A DNA stretch of 39,116 nucleotides, taken from contig CAAGHX010000228.1 in assembly GCA_900769745.1 (NCBI GenBank), positions 1-39,116 on the forward strand. The letters run 5' to 3'. Below are positions 15,585 to 23,035 of this stretch, piece by piece. A program made the translations under genes and the position numbers. Source of the stretch: an uncultured Alistipes sp. GTDB taxonomy: Bacteria; Bacteroidota; Bacteroidia; Bacteroidales; Rikenellaceae. How positions within the stretch are numbered: position 1 is the first letter of the stretch; every line of letters starts with the position of its first letter. The notes beneath the pieces were generated by a model. It had not been told where the DNA came from. It saw nothing but the letters and a program-made list of their open reading frames with translations, and did not search any database.

Positions 15585-16745
15585 CTATTTTGTCGAAGTA
15601 TGCAATATTTCATCGCAATAGAGTGTGAGGCTTTCGCCGTCGGCCTTGCGTATGGTTGTCTGACCATTACGGAATGGTTTTACGATGGTCTGTCGGTCGA
15701 ATGTTGCTAGGGTGCGAGAGTCGAGCGCGATGAAGTGTTTGTAGCGACCCAACTCCACCAGCATAGTGCCGTCGCTCGGGTCAAAAGCGCTCTCAAAAAG
15801 CGGTGCTACAAGCCACTCATTGCCTGCTCGGCAGCCCCATAAGCCGTTGTGTTCGTCAGCTTGCAGGGTATTGTCTTCCAGTGAGTTATGTTCAGTGGAG
15901 TGGATAGCGCCAAACTCTAAAATCTCTTGCAGACGGAACAGATGTGCTGAGGTTGAGGTTAGCATCTTTGCTATATGATACTGCTGGGCCATGCCTCGCT
16001 TTGCGAAGTGGTCGATGATGGGGTCGAGTAGCTGAGTCTGCCCCTTGCAGAGTAGCTTGGGCGAGAAGGGAGGCTCAAAGTTGTTGAGATAGTGGTCCGC
16101 AATGCTCGGCTCGATGCTCATGGCGTGCAGCAGGGTCGAGATGGTGGCAATCGAGTAGTCGTCGATGTGCTTGTCGAACATATCAACCGTGCGAGATGGA
16201 TGCTGATAGGCAGCAGTGCCAATCTCGGCGGATTTTTCGCCAGAAAATTGGGGTAGGTAGGCTGCGTCCCAATCGATTGCGCTCATCGATTGGTGGTCGG
16301 GCGATACGATTATATTCTCGGGCTTCAGGTCGCCGTGAGCACGTGGCGAAGCGAGTAGCTCTAGAGCCATCGCGTCAAATGCAGTTGCCAGCTGATAGAA
16401 AACCTCGGGTGAAGTGGTGCTGCGCAACACAGCATCGAGAGTGTCGCCCTCGACGAGTGGCATAAGCAGACAATCAATCCACACCCTGCGGCCAGTAAGG
16501 TCGGCAATGCACAATTCGCGAGCGTGAAAATCCTCACCATAGATTGCTGGCAGATTCTTGTGAGTGCGGGTGTAACACTTCAGTACCTTTGGCTCGCCTC
16601 TGTGGCGAACAAAGAGTGTAACGGCTGAGTTGCCAACCACATAGCGGGGTCGCCCCGAGGTCATCTCGGGTTCTATATCACGCAGTGTGCGCCACACGCA
16701 ATAGGGGTTTGCTATGGCATCGACTATGTTGGCAATGGAGGTCAT
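15585..16745 (-). CDS. Ser/Thr protein kinase with C-terminal WG-like module
   Basis: This 386-residue cytoplasmic protein has an intact though divergent Hanks-type kinase core. The ATP lysine is K56 in VLKCY, MPLVEGDTL is the hinge, HGDLKPENI at 137-145 is the catalytic loop (D139, N144), DWD at 158-160 replaces DFG, GTAAYQHPSR at 176-185 resembles the APE segment, and DDYSIA at 195-200 is helix F. A glycine-rich loop is poorly formed. Residues 300-380 (LWGCRAGNEWLVAPLFES and following) resemble a WG repeat pair. There are no transmembrane or PASTA segments. It should phosphorylate cytoplasmic proteins; the VWA and pseudokinase products are obvious candidates. It follows slyD after a terminator and no clear own promoter is visible. 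Confidence 0.87.
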   Translation of the reverse strand: MTSIANIVDAIANPYCVWRTLRDIEPEMTSGRPRYVVGNSAVTLFVRHRGEPKVLKCYTRTHKNLPAIYGEDFHARELCIADLTGRRVWIDCLLMPLVEGDTLDAVLRSTTSPEVFYQLATAFDAMALELLASPRAHGDLKPENIIVSPDHQSMSAIDWDAAYLPQFSGEKSAEIGTAAYQHPSRTVDMFDKHIDDYSIATISTLLHAMSIEPSIADHYLNNFEPPFSPKLLCKGQTQLLDPIIDHFAKRGMAQQYHIAKMLTSTSAHLFRLQEILEFGAIHSTEHNSLEDNTLQADEHNGLWGCRAGNEWLVAPLFESAFDPSDGTMLVELGRYKHFIALDSRTLATFDRQTIVKPFRNGQTTIRKADGESLTLYCDEILHTSTK

Positions 16746-16756
16746 ACTCTAACCGA

Positions 16757-16798
16757 TAAAAAGCAACAGAGGCTGCTCGCTTTTGGCGGGCAACCTCT
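16757..16798 (-). terminator. Terminator between slyD and the kinase gene
   Basis: On the - strand, GAGGTTGCCCGC pairs with GCGAGCAGCCTC (one wobble and one mismatch) across a short CAAAA loop and is followed by TGTTGCTTTTT. Some readthrough may feed the kinase gene, which starts 12 bases after the T-run. Confidence 0.7.
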
Positions 16799-16822
16799 TG
16801 TGTTGTTATGCTTGATGTGCTG

Positions 16823-17362
16823 TTAGTTGCAACCGCCCTCGCAGCCACCCTCGCAACCGCTCTCGCAGTCACCGTGGCAACCGCAATTGCAGCCGCCCTG
16901 TGCAGCCAAATCCTCTGGAGTTACGTCGCGTACCTCTACAACCTCTACATCGAAGTTCAAAGTCTTACCAGCCATTGGGTGGTTGAAGTCCATCTTAACT
17001 GTTTCCTCACCAATCTCCTTGATAACACCCAACATACGGTTACCCTGAGCATCGCTCATAGGCACCTGGCTACCAACGAAGAGAATCTCCTCAGCCAACT
17101 TGCCATCTACCATAAAGATGTTCTTTGGGATGTCAACAACAGCCTCTGGTACGATTTCGCCGTAGCCATCCTTTGGCTCCAAAGTGAAAGATACCTTCTC
17201 ACCTGGCTCCTTGCCCATAATAGCGCCCTCGAACTTAGGGAGAAGCATACCTGTACCGCAAATGAACTGCAAAGGCATACCCTCGCGTGACTGGTCTGCA
17301 ACCTGTCCGTCAACTGTCAGTGTGTAGTGCACTGACACCATCTTACTGTTTTCTACTTTCAT
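16823..17362 (-). CDS. slyD: FKBP-type peptidyl-prolyl isomerase, SlyD type, with Cys-rich tail
   Basis: SlyD proteins are cytoplasmic folding helpers and metallochaperones. Residues 1-70 and 125-150 form the FKBP domain (VSVHYTLTVDGQVADQS, PLQFICGTGMLLPKFE), with the insert-in-flap domain between (GYGEIVPEAVVDIP, then DFNHPMAGKTLNFDVEV). After residue 155 the tail reads GGCNCGCHGDCESGCEGGC and a further GGC unit, giving seven Cys and one His in about 24 residues, a likely nickel/zinc/copper-binding tail. The tail is encoded by GC-rich near-repeats of about 12 bases. It has its own promoter and terminator and is monocistronic or leads weakly into the kinase cassette. Confidence 0.93.
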   Translation of the reverse strand: MKVENSKMVSVHYTLTVDGQVADQSREGMPLQFICGTGMLLPKFEGAIMGKEPGEKVSFTLEPKDGYGEIVPEAVVDIPKNIFMVDGKLAEEILFVGSQVPMSDAQGNRMLGVIKEIGEETVKMDFNHPMAGKTLNFDVEVVEVRDVTPEDLAAQGGCNCGCHGDCESGCEGGCEGGCN

Positions 17363-17408
17363 ATTGTTTGTGTTTTAAATTACTCTTAGCTTTACCATTT
17401 GAAGCACA

Positions 17409-17440
17409 CAAAGATATACACTTCGGCGAGAAGTGCCAAA
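17409..17440 (-). promoter_or_regulatory. slyD promoter with palindrome in the spacer
   Basis: TTTG at 17440-17437 and TATCTTTG at 17416-17409 are separated by 20 bases. The spacer holds a perfect inverted repeat, CACTTC-5 bases-GAAGTG (17419-17435), a candidate operator. The leader would be about 42 bases. Confidence 0.65.
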
Positions 17441-17518
17441 TTTCGAATGGAAAATTTTGTTTTTCGGGCCTTTAATGCCATATTTTCAAATGAGGCGGGG
17501 CGTTCGCAGTTGGTCTAA

Positions 17519-17556
17519 ATAAAAACAGGCTGCCAACCGTTATGGTTGGACAGCCT
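17519..17556 (-). terminator. Terminator after the sigma factor gene
   Basis: On the - strand AGGCTGTCCAACC pairs with GGTTGGCAGCCT (one bulged base, loop ATAAC) and is followed by GTTTTTATTT. It lies about 50 bases after the stop at 17609. Confidence 0.85.
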
Positions 17557-17608
17557 ATCTTCCCTTCAGTTTGTTTTTTTATGACCGGTGGTTATCCGTC
17601 GTCTGAAA

Positions 17609-18172
17609 TTATTTAATGTCGCCCTCCTTGATGAGGTTACACATTCTTTCTCGTGCGCGATGAATTTGGGTCTTTACAGTACCCATCGGAAGGTGTAGCT
17701 TTTCGGCTATCTCGTCGTAGGTGTAGTCCTCCAAAAATCGCATTTTGAATAGGCGGCGATACTGCTCGGGTAGGCACTCTATATAGTGCTCAATCTGAGA
17801 GTGTTGCTGCAAGCTGATGAGGTTGTCTTCGGGCGATGGCGTAAGAGCAATTGGGGCCGAGAATTTCTCGTCGAGCGAGATATCTTCCTGGCGGCGACGC
17901 TCAAAGTCGATGTGGGTGTTGCGGGCTATGGTATAGACCCACTGTCCGAAGGTGTAGTCGGCCGAGTAGCGGTGCAGATTGATGTACACCTTGATGAAGG
18001 TCTCCTGCAACAAATCTTCGGTATCTTCAACCGAGGTGTAGCGTTGCAAAAAGAGGCGGCGTATGGCGTCGGAATATCTGTTGAAAAGATACTCAAATGC
18101 CATCTGGTCGCCTACGAGCGACATCTTCACCAAATCCTTATCTTCGGCAACTATGTAATCGACTATCTCCAT
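17609..18172 (-). CDS. ECF-type RNA polymerase sigma-70 factor
   Basis: This 187-residue sigma factor has region 2 with DLLQETFIKVYINLHRY and FGQWVYTIARNTHIDFERRR (core binding and -10 recognition), and region 4 with YDEIAEKLHLPMGTVKTQIH as helix-turn-helix. There is no region 1.1 or 3. The ATG overlaps the upstream glycosyltransferase stop by 10 bases, so translation is coupled. No anti-sigma gene (FecR type or zinc-binding) is adjacent, so control may be through expression. Targets are unknown. Confidence 0.93.
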   Translation of the reverse strand: MEIVDYIVAEDKDLVKMSLVGDQMAFEYLFNRYSDAIRRLFLQRYTSVEDTEDLLQETFIKVYINLHRYSADYTFGQWVYTIARNTHIDFERRRQEDISLDEKFSAPIALTPSPEDNLISLQQHSQIEHYIECLPEQYRRLFKMRFLEDYTYDEIAEKLHLPMGTVKTQIHRARERMCNLIKEGDIK

Positions 18173-19317
18173 ACGGTGCTATCTCTCTTGATGAGCGAGG
18201 CACGCACGCAGAGCATCAAGATTGGATTGAATAAATCGAACAAGAAATATCGCAGTGCTACGCCCTTCTCGCCCACACGTTTTGCTACTGAGCGAACACG
18301 CAAAATCACAACCAAATAGCGTAATAACATCAGCGCCAACGCAGCCAACTTAAGCTCCAATGGCAGCAGTATAATCATAGCCAAAAGTGTCACGAAAAGC
18401 AGTACCTGGCTACCCAAATCCCACTCTATGCGGTTGCGTGCGTTAACAGGGTAGAATGTGTAGGCCGAACCGTAGTGGCGAAGTTCCGAAATCCACCACT
18501 TCATGCCGCCCCAGGGGTGCTCAATCATAGTGGCTTTTGGGACAAGTGCAACACTCACATTGTTGCGCTTGGCGATGCGCTGAATGAAGAGGTCCTCCTC
18601 GCCGATATTCATATTGAGGTGGGTGAAACCCTTAGCTGCAAAATAGATGCTTTTTGTAAAGCCGAAGTTGTTGCGTGAACCCTTGAATGTCTGCTTGTTA
18701 ACCGCAGCAGCAAGCCAGTAGAGCGAGTTCTTCAGGCGCGACATACGCATAATGTAATTTGTTAGGCCCTCGCCCGATTCGATGGCTGTATAACCCAGCA
18801 CAATATTGCCACGCATAAATCCCTTACCCATCATTGCAAGCCACTGCTCCGAGGCTGGAACGGCACTTGTGGTGGTGATGACGATATGCTCGTTGCGGGC
18901 CGACTTGATACCTACATTGAGAGCCATCTTTACCGATATAGGGAAGCGGGGGTTGAACTCGATTTTTGTCACCGACAAATTGGGGTAGAGCAGTCGCTGG
19001 CGAGTGAGCTCGTCGTAATAATCGGTGTCACGACCCACGTAAACCAGCACCACCTCGAAGGTCGAAGCATACTGCTGAGCGAGTAGCTGTGGAAGTCTAT
19101 CGAGGTAGCTGTAATCCTCTGAAAATATGGGAACTATAACCGAGAGCGGTGGCTCCGAAGTGAGGATTTTCTTGCGTCGTGAATTGCGGAATGAGCTGAT
19201 ACGCCCATACACGCTCATATAGTAGTAGAGCTGGACAAAGAACAGCACCAAAGCTGCCGCTGCAAGCGATGTGCCCTGCCAACCATAGTGAGAGATTATA
19301 TAATCGAAATATTGCAT
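18163..19317 (-). CDS. Membrane-anchored glycosyltransferase (GT2-like)
   Basis: This 384-residue protein has an N-terminal membrane helix (about 16-36), a GT-A domain starting SVIVPIFSED at 59-68, and hydrophobic segments at about 305-345 and 358-375. GEEDLFIQR (E241, D242) is the acidic pair of the acceptor side and RHYGSAYTF recalls the QxxRW-like region. The place of the metal-binding DxD, before PASEQWL near 154-160, reads ITTTSAV and has no Asp. Activity on a lipid or surface glycan is therefore likely but not certain. It is co-transcribed and overlaps with the ECF sigma gene. The promoter is a TATCTTTG box at 19350-19343. Confidence 0.82.
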   Translation of the reverse strand: MQYFDYIISHYGWQGTSLAAAALVLFFVQLYYYMSVYGRISSFRNSRRKKILTSEPPLSVIVPIFSEDYSYLDRLPQLLAQQYASTFEVVLVYVGRDTDYYDELTRQRLLYPNLSVTKIEFNPRFPISVKMALNVGIKSARNEHIVITTTSAVPASEQWLAMMGKGFMRGNIVLGYTAIESGEGLTNYIMRMSRLKNSLYWLAAAVNKQTFKGSRNNFGFTKSIYFAAKGFTHLNMNIGEEDLFIQRIAKRNNVSVALVPKATMIEHPWGGMKWWISELRHYGSAYTFYPVNARNRIEWDLGSQVLLFVTLLAMIILLPLELKLAALALMLLRYLVVILRVRSVAKRVGEKGVALRYFLFDLFNPILMLCVRASLIKRDSTVWR

Positions 19318-19327
19318 ATTGCTTCAA

Positions 19328-19360
19328 ACTAAAATATCTTGGCAAAGATACTCTTTTAGT
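19328..19360 (-). promoter_or_regulatory. Promoter of the GT/sigma unit inside an imperfect palindrome
   Basis: TATCTTTG lies at 19350-19343 on the - strand, 25 bases before the ATG. It is enclosed by paired arms ACTAAAA/TTTTAGT (19328-19334, 19354-19360) and TATCTT/AAGATA (19335-19340, 19345-19350). The arrangement may be an operator over the transcription start. No -33 element at standard spacing was found. Confidence 0.5.
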
Positions 19361-19553
19361 AGCAAACAACATAGCAAAAATGGAAAAATATTAGAATCAG
19401 TTTTGAAATTTAGGGTATGAGTCTGTCGGGTGTCGAGAAAATAGGTTTCTCGGCTTTGGTCAAAAGTTGCGAGGAGTGAACTTTGGAAGAGGAATATTGC
19501 TGCTGGAAGTGTAGTTTTATGGCGGAAAAGAGTTATTTTTCAAAGAAAAATAG

Positions 19554-19561
19554 TAATTTTG
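19554..19561 (+). promoter_or_regulatory. Probable tgt promoter -7 box
   Basis: TAATTTTG (TAnnTTTG type) lies 51 bases before the tgt ATG. The rest of the 295-base gap between the divergent GT and tgt genes is AT-rich and holds no ORF or hairpin that I can support. No clear -33 element. Confidence 0.45.
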
Positions 19562-19612
19562 TCCGAATTATACGCTTCCCTTATCGGGTGGCAATGAAAA
19601 GAGATAGTTTTT

Positions 19613-20743
19613 ATGAAATTTACGCTTCAACATACAGCGCCCGCTTCGAAGGCTCGCGCGGGAGAGATTCAGACCGACCACGGTACTATACAGACCCCAA
19701 TATTTATGCCCGTAGGTACTGCGGCTGCGATGAAGGGAATCTTCCATCGTGACCTGAAAGATGATGCTCGTGCGCAGATAATCTTGGCCAACACCTATCA
19801 CCTCTATCTTCGTCCCGGAATGAAGATTTTGGAGGAGGCTGGCGGTGTGCACAAGTTCTCTACGTGGGAGGGTCCGATGCTCACCGATAGCGGAGGATTT
19901 CAGGTCTTTTCGTTGTCGGGTTGTCGCAAGCTCAAGGAGGAGGGTTGTCACTTCCGCTCTCATATCGATGGCTCGAAGCACCTCTTCACACCCGAAAATG
20001 TGATTGACACCGAGCGTACAATTGGTGCCGATATCATGATGGCGTTCGACGAGTGCCCTCCGGGCGATGCACCAAAGGAGTATGCGGCCAAGTCGCTTGC
20101 TCTTACCGAGCGTTGGCTGGACCGTTGCTTCAACCGCTACCACCAGACTCAGCCAAAGTATGGCCACTACCAGTCGTTGTTCCCCATCGTGCAGGGTTGC
20201 TCATATCCCGACTTGCGTGCCAAGGCGGCCGAGAATGTGCAGCAGTACGATGCCGATGGATATGCTATCGGTGGCTTGGCCGTTGGTGAGCCTACGGATG
20301 TGATGTACTCGATGATTGAGGTGGTAAATGCCGTGTTGCCCGAGCATAAGCCCCGCTACCTGATGGGTGTGGGTACGCCAATTAACATCTTGGAGGCTAT
20401 CGACCGAGGTGTCGATATGTTCGATTGTGTGATGCCAACACGCAACGGCCGCAATGGTCAAATCTTCACAAGCGAGGGTACAATCAACCTGCGCAACAAG
20501 AAGTGGGAGAACGATTTCTCGCCACTCGACGAGAATGGCGTAAGCTTCGTCGATAGACAATACACCAAAGCCTATGTACACCACCTTACGGTCTGCAAGG
20601 AGATGATGGCGGCACAGATTGCATCGCTGCACAATGTGGCCTTCTATCTATGGTTGGTGGGTGAGGCCCGCAAGCATATCATCAGCGGCGATTTCGCGCA
20701 GTGGAAGAGCCAGATGGTTGAGAAACTGGGTCGTCGTTTGTAG
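19613..20743 (+). CDS. tgt: tRNA-guanine transglycosylase
   Basis: Tgt exchanges G34 for preQ1 in tRNAs with GUN anticodons on the path to queuosine. The 376-residue barrel has the general acid D92 in TDSGGFQVFSL, the substrate loop GGLAVGEP and the nucleophile D271 in FDCVMPTRNGRNGQ. The C-terminal zinc site is altered: the usual CxCxxC preceding the TKAY/TRAY segment is replaced by NGVSFVDRQYTKAY, so three Cys ligands are missing, while H340 in SLHN remains. I believe this loss is common in Bacteroidetes. lptF/G begins 22 bases downstream on the same strand. Confidence 0.96.
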   Translation: MKFTLQHTAPASKARAGEIQTDHGTIQTPIFMPVGTAAAMKGIFHRDLKDDARAQIILANTYHLYLRPGMKILEEAGGVHKFSTWEGPMLTDSGGFQVFSLSGCRKLKEEGCHFRSHIDGSKHLFTPENVIDTERTIGADIMMAFDECPPGDAPKEYAAKSLALTERWLDRCFNRYHQTQPKYGHYQSLFPIVQGCSYPDLRAKAAENVQQYDADGYAIGGLAVGEPTDVMYSMIEVVNAVLPEHKPRYLMGVGTPINILEAIDRGVDMFDCVMPTRNGRNGQIFTSEGTINLRNKKWENDFSPLDENGVSFVDRQYTKAYVHHLTVCKEMMAAQIASLHNVAFYLWLVGEARKHIISGDFAQWKSQMVEKLGRRL

Positions 20744-20765
20744 TGCTATACCCCTGAAAAAGTTG

Positions 20766-21881
20766 ATGATGAATAGTAAAATGAAAATATCGTTCCCCGG
20801 ATTCAAGATTCTTGACCGCTATATCTTGGCCAAGTTCTTGGGTACGTACCTCTTCTCGATTGCGATGATTACCATCATCCTGGTGGTCTTCGACTATGCC
20901 GAGAAGGTGGATGACTTTACCGTAACCAAAGCCCCAATGTCGGCCATCATATTTGATTACTACATCAATTTCGTGCCCGACTTTGTCAATCAGTTCAGTG
21001 GCTTGTTCACATTCATTGCGGTAATCTTCATCACCTCGAAGATGGCCTACCAGACCGAGATTATCGCTATGCTCTCGGGTGGTATGAGCTTTAGGCGACT
21101 TATGTGGCCCTACTTCTTGGGTGCGCTGGCCATTATGTTGTTGTCGCTGACTCTGAATCTGTGGGTTATCCCGCAATCGCAGGTCGCCTGTGTTGATTTT
21201 ATGCAGAAGTATGTGCCAAAGCATAAGAATGAGCAGTACGAAAGACACATCTATCGACAAATAGCCCCTAATGAATATGTCTATGTGCGAAGTTTCAATC
21301 GCTCGAACAGAGCTTCGTATATCGTCTTGGAGCGTTACGATAGTACGGTTATCAAAGAGTCGTTGGAGGCTGCTGATGTGTCGGTTGACCCCGAGAGTGG
21401 TCGCTGGAAGGCACAGCGATATGTGCACCGTACTGTCGCAGCCGATGGCAGCGAGACATTTGAGCAGTTGCGCGACCTCGATACAATGATTAACCTCGAT
21501 GTGAGGGAGCTGGGTACGGTCGATAAGATTATCCCTACGATGAAGATTGGCGAGCTTAACGATTTCATCGAGCAGCAGCGAGCCAAGGGCTCCGATTCGA
21601 TAAAGATTATCGAGGTGGAGCGTCATTGCCGTTTTGCATATCCTATGGCAACTTTCATCTTGACGCTGATTGGTGTCAGCCTCTCGTGTCGCAAGGTGCG
21701 AGGTGGAACGGGTCTGCATATCGGTATTGGTATCACGCTCTGTTTCTCGTACATCATGTTCAACAGAATCTTCGAGGAGTTTGCCAAGAGTGGAGCTATG
21801 ACGGTGTGGCTGGCGGTGTGGATGCCCAACATCATATTCTCGTTCATTGCGGCATATCTCTATCGTAAGGCACCAAAATAA
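20766..21881 (+). CDS. LptF/LptG family permease (lipopolysaccharide export)
   Basis: Members form the membrane part of the ABC machine that extracts LPS from the inner membrane. From the ATG at 20766 (371 aa) the protein begins just before GFKILDRYILAKFLGTYLF, the usual N-terminus. There are six expected transmembrane segments, three before residue 130 and three after 290, with a periplasmic beta-jellyroll between. SGGMSFRRLMWPY after the second helix is the coupling helix region that contacts LptB. The frame is open back to 20619 inside tgt, which I reject as the start. ATG codons at 20769 and 20781 are alternatives. LptF and LptG cannot be told apart. Confidence 0.92.
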   Translation: MMNSKMKISFPGFKILDRYILAKFLGTYLFSIAMITIILVVFDYAEKVDDFTVTKAPMSAIIFDYYINFVPDFVNQFSGLFTFIAVIFITSKMAYQTEIIAMLSGGMSFRRLMWPYFLGALAIMLLSLTLNLWVIPQSQVACVDFMQKYVPKHKNEQYERHIYRQIAPNEYVYVRSFNRSNRASYIVLERYDSTVIKESLEAADVSVDPESGRWKAQRYVHRTVAADGSETFEQLRDLDTMINLDVRELGTVDKIIPTMKIGELNDFIEQQRAKGSDSIKIIEVERHCRFAYPMATFILTLIGVSLSCRKVRGGTGLHIGIGITLCFSYIMFNRIFEEFAKSGAMTVWLAVWMPNIIFSFIAAYLYRKAPK

Positions 21882-21995
21882 TCGGACGGAGCTGGACGGG
21901 AGTGCCTCAGTGTGTAGGTGCAGATGGCCCGGCGGCAGCAAAGAGGAAGTAGAAATAATTTAGATAAAAACAGAATAAAATCTCATATTAGGAGT

Positions 21996-23027
21996 ATGGA
22001 ACAGCAGAATAGACCTCGCAGAGTGCGTAAGTCGAAAGGTAAGAGTGCGGGAGCGCTTGGCAATTTGATAAACAAGGTTCGCCGTTCACCCATCTTGTGG
22101 AATGGCGTGCTTATCGTTTTGACCTTTTTTGCAATAATGGTGGTGTGGTCGATTGCGATGAACATCATCACACGCCACGGCACACATCGCACAGTGCCCG
22201 ACTATATGGGTGTGAAGATTTCCGATGTGCAGCAGGCTGCCAAGAAGGGCGGTTTCAAGATTGTTATCGTCGATTCACTCTTTGTGCCAGCCTACGATGG
22301 TGGTATTGTGCTCGATCAGCTGCCAAAGGGTGGTGCCGAGGTTAAAGCGGGCCGCAAGGTGTATGTTACGATCAACTCGTTCCGTCAGAAGATGGTTAAG
22401 GTGCCATATGTCGCAGGCCGCAGCTTGCGTCAGGCGAAGAATATGCTGGAGGTGGCAGGTCTTGGCATCGAGAAGTTGGTTTACGAGGAGGATATCGCCA
22501 CCAACTATGTACTCGCCGAGCTGGTCAATGGCAAGGAGCTTAACGAGCAGAGCAATGTGGAGCTCGAGATTGGCGAGGGTGTAGTTTTGAAGGTGGGTGT
22601 TGAGCCCGAGAAGAACACAACCATCGTTCCTAAGACCATCGGACAGGGCCTCAATGCAGCCAAGAGCCGCTTGTGGGAGCAGGGTTTGAATGTTGGCCAG
22701 GTGAAGTTTGACGAGGGTGTCAATCTGCTCAACCAGAAGGATGCCCGAGTATATAAGCAGTCGATTAACCACAATGCAAGCGTTGGCTTGGGCTCGACTG
22801 TCGATTTGTGGCTCACGCTCGACGAGGAGGCTGTGAAGAAGAGCAGCACCGCTTCGGATAAGCGTGCCAACGAGTTGGAGAAGGAGCGCCTGGAGGCCGA
22901 GAAGGCTTTGCAGGACTCGCTGGAGCAGGCTGAGCGAGGCCAGCGAATGAATCTGATGGAGGCTCTGCAGCAGAGCTCACAGCAGAGTCAGACTATTACC
23001 GAGACATCGGAGGATGAATTCTTTTAA
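21996..23027 (+). CDS. Membrane-anchored protein with three PASTA domains
   Basis: From ATG 21996 (343 aa) the protein has a basic cytoplasmic head, one transmembrane helix at about 35-58 and three PASTA domains at about 66-127, 130-200 and 208-280, each starting with a VP turn (TVPDYMG, KVPYVAG, IVPKTIG). A charged helical tail rich in Glu/Gln ends it. There is no kinase domain. PASTA units bind peptidoglycan fragments, so a cell-wall role is likely. AGGAG sits only one base before this ATG; the frame runs back to 21918. It precedes rluD by 8 bases, an arrangement I recall from other Bacteroidetes. Confidence 0.9.
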   Translation: MEQQNRPRRVRKSKGKSAGALGNLINKVRRSPILWNGVLIVLTFFAIMVVWSIAMNIITRHGTHRTVPDYMGVKISDVQQAAKKGGFKIVIVDSLFVPAYDGGIVLDQLPKGGAEVKAGRKVYVTINSFRQKMVKVPYVAGRSLRQAKNMLEVAGLGIEKLVYEEDIATNYVLAELVNGKELNEQSNVELEIGEGVVLKVGVEPEKNTTIVPKTIGQGLNAAKSRLWEQGLNVGQVKFDEGVNLLNQKDARVYKQSINHNASVGLGSTVDLWLTLDEEAVKKSSTASDKRANELEKERLEAEKALQDSLEQAERGQRMNLMEALQQSSQQSQTITETSEDEFF

Positions 23028-23035
23028 TTGAGATT

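Noticed and set aside
19483..19752. 89-codon open frame overlapping the tgt start in another frame
   Set aside because: It runs 140 bases into tgt out of frame and has no recognisable motif.
20619..20765. N-terminal extension of lptF/G into tgt
   Set aside because: The extra 49 residues are tgt codons read out of frame, and the family's N-terminus matches the ATG at 20766.
20682..21941. 419-codon open frame on the - strand opposite lptF/G
   Set aside because: It is a mirror of a conserved membrane protein gene; His/Arg/Asp-rich and without motifs.
21996..23027. PASTA protein considered as part of a PASTA-kinase linked to the kinase cassette
   Set aside because: It has no kinase domain, is 5 kb away on the other strand and belongs with rluD.
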